24,924 nucleotides of DNA from CAYZHV01 sp964478055 (GTDB lineage Bacteria; Spirochaetota; Spirochaetia; DSM-27196; Alkalispirochaetaceae): assembly GCA_964478055.1 (NCBI GenBank), contig CAYZHV010000027.1, positions 1 to 24,924 on the forward strand, read 5' to 3'. The notes below the pieces were generated by a model, which was given only the letters and a program-made list of their open reading frames with translations, ran no database searches and was not told the origin of the DNA. Shown here one piece after another: positions 22,820 through 24,924 of this stretch. A program made the translations under genes and the position numbers. Positions within the stretch are counted from its first letter, which is position 1; every line of letters starts with the position of its first letter.

Positions 22820-22843
22820 GCGAGGAAGCAGGCGCAGGATGGG

Positions 22844-22875
22844 ACTGTTGCCCGGGCGCGCACTGTTGCCAGGGC
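22844..22875 (+). repeat. Short imperfect direct repeat in the nfo-ompA gap
   Basis: ACTGTTGCCCGGGC (22844-22857) and ACTGTTGCCAGGGC (22862-22875) differ at one base and are offset by 18. The 123-base gap 22820-22942 holds this repeat and a weak GC hairpin near 22895-22925 without a T-run. No gene or clear terminator is seen there. Confidence 0.5.
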
Positions 22876-22942
22876 CCGCCGGGGACCGAGGCGCTGCCGT
22901 GGTGACTGAATCGCTACCGGCGGCACCCGGGCCGGAGGCCTC

Positions 22943-24226
22943 TTACTCGAGAATCGTGATTTCCACCCGCCGGTTACGCCGGCGCCCCTCCTCGGTGGCG
23001 TTGCTAGCCGCCGGGCGCCGCGCCCCCAATCCCCGGTAGAGTACCTGCTCCTCCCGGTGACTCCCTTCCGCCACGATCGCCTCGGCGACCCGCCGAGCCC
23101 GTTCCACTGAGAGAAGCTCTCTTCCCTCACGGCTTCCGGCGAGGGCGGTGTGCCCGGTCACCAGTATGTCGTTTTCCGGCACCCGCCGCAGGACTTCGGC
23201 AATGCGGGAAATTGTCCGCCGGGCAGCCTCCGTTAGCCGCGGAGAGTCGGGCTCGAAGTAGACATCCTGCAGCACGATGGTGACCCCTTCCTCCCGATCC
23301 TCGACGGAAAAGGCCTGCTCCGGCGGTCTCTGGCCGGGTCCACTGGATCCGTCGTCCGCTTCGACTGCCCCCTGGTCCGGGGCCGGAAGAGCCGCCACCT
23401 CCAGCTCTTCTCGAAGGATTCTCCGCTCGAGAGCGGGGATCTCCACCAGCTCATAGGTCGCCCAGCCCCGGTACTCCACCCGGTCTCCGGTGTTGAGCAC
23501 GAAGAGAAAGGTGTATTCCTCCTCGGAGTAGCGCACTCTCCCGAGCTCCCGGTCCCAGTAGAGCTCCTGCTCGGAGTTTCCGGTGATGATTTTCGGGTAG
23601 TAGGGGGAGCCGGAGTACTCTGGCCCCTGGTGAAAGATATTATAGGAGGCTCGGAGGAGGTCGGCGGTCATTCCGTCGCGGTTCCTGGTACCCTCGTAGC
23701 GATACGCCACGGGCATTGAAAAGCGGTAGGGCTCCTCGATGCCATAGCCTCGGCGAAAGTCGTGTACCTCGTAGGCCTCGGCGGACCAGCTCTCCCCGGG
23801 GCGGACGGGATCATCGGGAAAGGTGGGAAAGCTGCGCAAGACCGGCATAAACGCCGGCTCCAGCTCCCGGTGCTCACCCTTGAACCCCCGGCCGAACCGC
23901 GCCGCGTACTCCTTTTCCAGGTTGTACGCCCGTATTGTCCCGAGGTTTTCTTCGGTTACCTGATAGGTCGCCTCGAGAACCGCGCCATCCTCGTCGACGG
24001 CGGCGGTCTCCTCCACTACCCGGGTAACGATTACCGCGGAGTGGCTCAGAACGTCGTTTAAATACACGTCCTGCCGGTTTATGCCGAGAATTCTGAATCG
24101 CTCCCCCTCCCGGAAGCGAAATCGAAACGGTGTTGCCTCCTCCTGGGCGCCCACTTCCGTGAGAGTTAGGAGAGCAACAAGCAGAAAGAGAGTTATATGC
24201 GCGTGCTTTAGTAGACGGAAAATCAC
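22943..24226 (-). CDS. OmpA-family outer envelope protein with large N-terminal domain
   Basis: A 427-residue exported protein. The signal peptide covers about residues 1-27 (ITLFLLVALLTLTEVGA, cut before QEE). A beta-rich domain of about 240 residues follows, starting FRFREGERFRI, of a kind often seen in spirochaete OmpA proteins but of unknown role. A charged Pro/Gly linker leads to a C-terminal OmpA domain (about 310-427) with DVYFEPDSPRLT, ILVTGHTA, SVERARRVAEAIV and RRNRRVEI. That domain normally binds peptidoglycan. The GTG start has GGAGG 5 bases upstream. It may be cotranscribed with imuC, 101 bases upstream, or have its own promoter; none is obvious. Confidence 0.88.
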   Translation of the reverse strand: MIFRLLKHAHITLFLLVALLTLTEVGAQEEATPFRFRFREGERFRILGINRQDVYLNDVLSHSAVIVTRVVEETAAVDEDGAVLEATYQVTEENLGTIRAYNLEKEYAARFGRGFKGEHRELEPAFMPVLRSFPTFPDDPVRPGESWSAEAYEVHDFRRGYGIEEPYRFSMPVAYRYEGTRNRDGMTADLLRASYNIFHQGPEYSGSPYYPKIITGNSEQELYWDRELGRVRYSEEEYTFLFVLNTGDRVEYRGWATYELVEIPALERRILREELEVAALPAPDQGAVEADDGSSGPGQRPPEQAFSVEDREEGVTIVLQDVYFEPDSPRLTEAARRTISRIAEVLRRVPENDILVTGHTALAGSREGRELLSVERARRVAEAIVAEGSHREEQVLYRGLGARRPAASNATEEGRRRNRRVEITILE

Positions 24227-24327
24227 CGATTCCTCCTACCGTCAGTGTCGGCAGCCAGGGGGAACTCTTGGAGCCCTTTCCAAGGATCTGCGCTGTCGGC
24301 CACCCTGGTGTCACAGGATCGCACTGC

Positions 24328-24924
24328 TCAGTGAAAGTCCCTGCTCCCCGCGTCCACCGGTTGTTCCTCTAGCCTCGGCTTCCAGCACTCCTCAACCACC
24401 AGATGGACCACATTTGTGTGGGACTGAAGGGTTCCGGTCACCCCTAAAAAGGTTGAGGTGAGAAGAAGGGTGCGAAACCGCTTGAACACCTGCTTCCAGA
24501 CGACCAGATTCACGAAGCCCGTCTCATCCTCCAGGGTGATAAAGAGGGTACCTCCCGCGGTCTCCGGGCGCTGCCGACAGATGACGAGGCCGGCGTAGGA
24601 AGCCTTGGTTCCGTTTTTGCCCCGGGCGAGCTCCCGGGCATCCGGCAGATTCCGGCGCCGCAACTCCTCCCGGAAAGGCTCGAGCGGATGGGCATCACTG
24701 CTGTGGCCAGAACGCTCGTAGTTCCACGCCACCAGGTCATACGCCGAAAGCTGCCGAAACCGAGGGCTCTCCTCCTCGAGCTGCACCATCTCCTTTCGCC
24801 TTCGCAGCCGCCGGGCGGAGCCAGTAATCTCCCAGAGCGCCTGCCGCCGGTCCACCTTAAAGGAACGAAACGCCCCGGCCCGGGCAAAAGAGGCGAGGCA
24901 CTCCTCGTCGAGCTCCGTGCGGCG
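24328..24924 (-). CDS. dnaE2: Error-prone DNA polymerase ImuC/DnaE2, C-terminal fragment (cut by window edge)
   Basis: The last 198 residues of an alpha-type polymerase III paralogue; the frame is open through the right edge, so the start is outside. Recognised by FARAGAFRSFKVDRRQALWE, then the OB-fold block YAGLVICRQRPETAGGT and FITLEDETGFVNLVVW, and the exact family ending SRDFH. DnaE2/ImuC carries out damage-induced translesion synthesis with ImuB. No imuA or imuB is visible on the downstream side, so they would have to lie upstream outside the window or elsewhere. Confidence 0.93.
   Translation of the reverse strand, partial: RRTELDEECLASFARAGAFRSFKVDRRQALWEITGSARRLRRRKEMVQLEEESPRFRQLSAYDLVAWNYERSGHSSDAHPLEPFREELRRRNLPDARELARGKNGTKASYAGLVICRQRPETAGGTLFITLEDETGFVNLVVWKQVFKRFRTLLLTSTFLGVTGTLQSHTNVVHLVVEECWKPRLEEQPVDAGSRDFH

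Noticed and set aside
22895..22925. GC hairpin between nfo and ompA as a terminator
   Set aside because: The stem has an internal mismatch loop and no T-run on either strand, so it is not supported as an intrinsic terminator.

Overview
The window looks like a compact, moderately GC-rich chromosome segment from a free-living spirochaete. This is an inference. It rests on the start of a class I lysyl-tRNA synthetase at the left edge, an OmpA-family envelope protein with a large N-terminal domain, and ImuC, PolX and SorE-like proteins in one neighbourhood. No phage, IS element or CRISPR array is visible. Genes are packed tightly: most neighbours overlap by 1-17 bases, and convergent operons meet with 0-25 bp between stops or even overlap.

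Layout. (1) 1-751: start of class I LysRS (minus), divergent from an RlpA-like DPBB-SPOR protein. (2) 777-3262, minus: azlC-azlD-gnd, divergent from a TehB-like methyltransferase at 3355. (3) 3962-4820: a minus-strand unknown protein with a cysteine cluster, a CAU tRNA (probably Ile2) with a strong terminator, and an inverted tRNA 3'-end remnant. (4) 4821-9924, plus: polX, ligA and an MFS-like membrane protein, tightly coupled. (5) 9925-20614, minus: ten genes in one direction. In transcription order they are a GH1 beta-glucosidase, a GT2 glycosyltransferase, a stand-alone 2-hydroxyacid dehydrogenase N-terminal domain, a DMT permease, a YtcJ-like amidohydrolase, a photoactive yellow protein (PYP), a PAS histidine kinase, a receiver-GAF-histidine kinase hybrid, a CrtISO/RetSat-like FAD oxidoreductase and a soluble HATPase protein. 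(6) 20709-22819, plus: a SorE-like dehydrogenase overlapping nfo. (7) 22943-24924, minus: OmpA-family protein preceded by the 3' end of imuC/dnaE2.

The most interesting system is 9925-15487. The 118-residue protein at 15131-15487 aligns with Halorhodospira PYP. It keeps the chromophore cysteine in a DVAPCT motif (C68), the tyrosine/glutamate pair (Y41/E45) and the methionine near position 100 (M95). Its stop codon overlaps the start of a histidine kinase, and every later junction in the five-gene set also overlaps. The predicted circuit is a blue-light sensor feeding kinases, with one receiver domain and no DNA-binding output, plus a flavoenzyme of the carotenoid isomerase/desaturase type. 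The genes that normally make and load p-coumarate (TAL, pCL) are not in the window.

A second theme is expression style. Several first genes of transcription units have a -10-like box only 6-8 bases before the start codon and no Shine-Dalgarno sequence, which suggests leaderless mRNAs. Genes inside operons usually carry good Shine-Dalgarno sequences. Start codons are often GTG or TTG.
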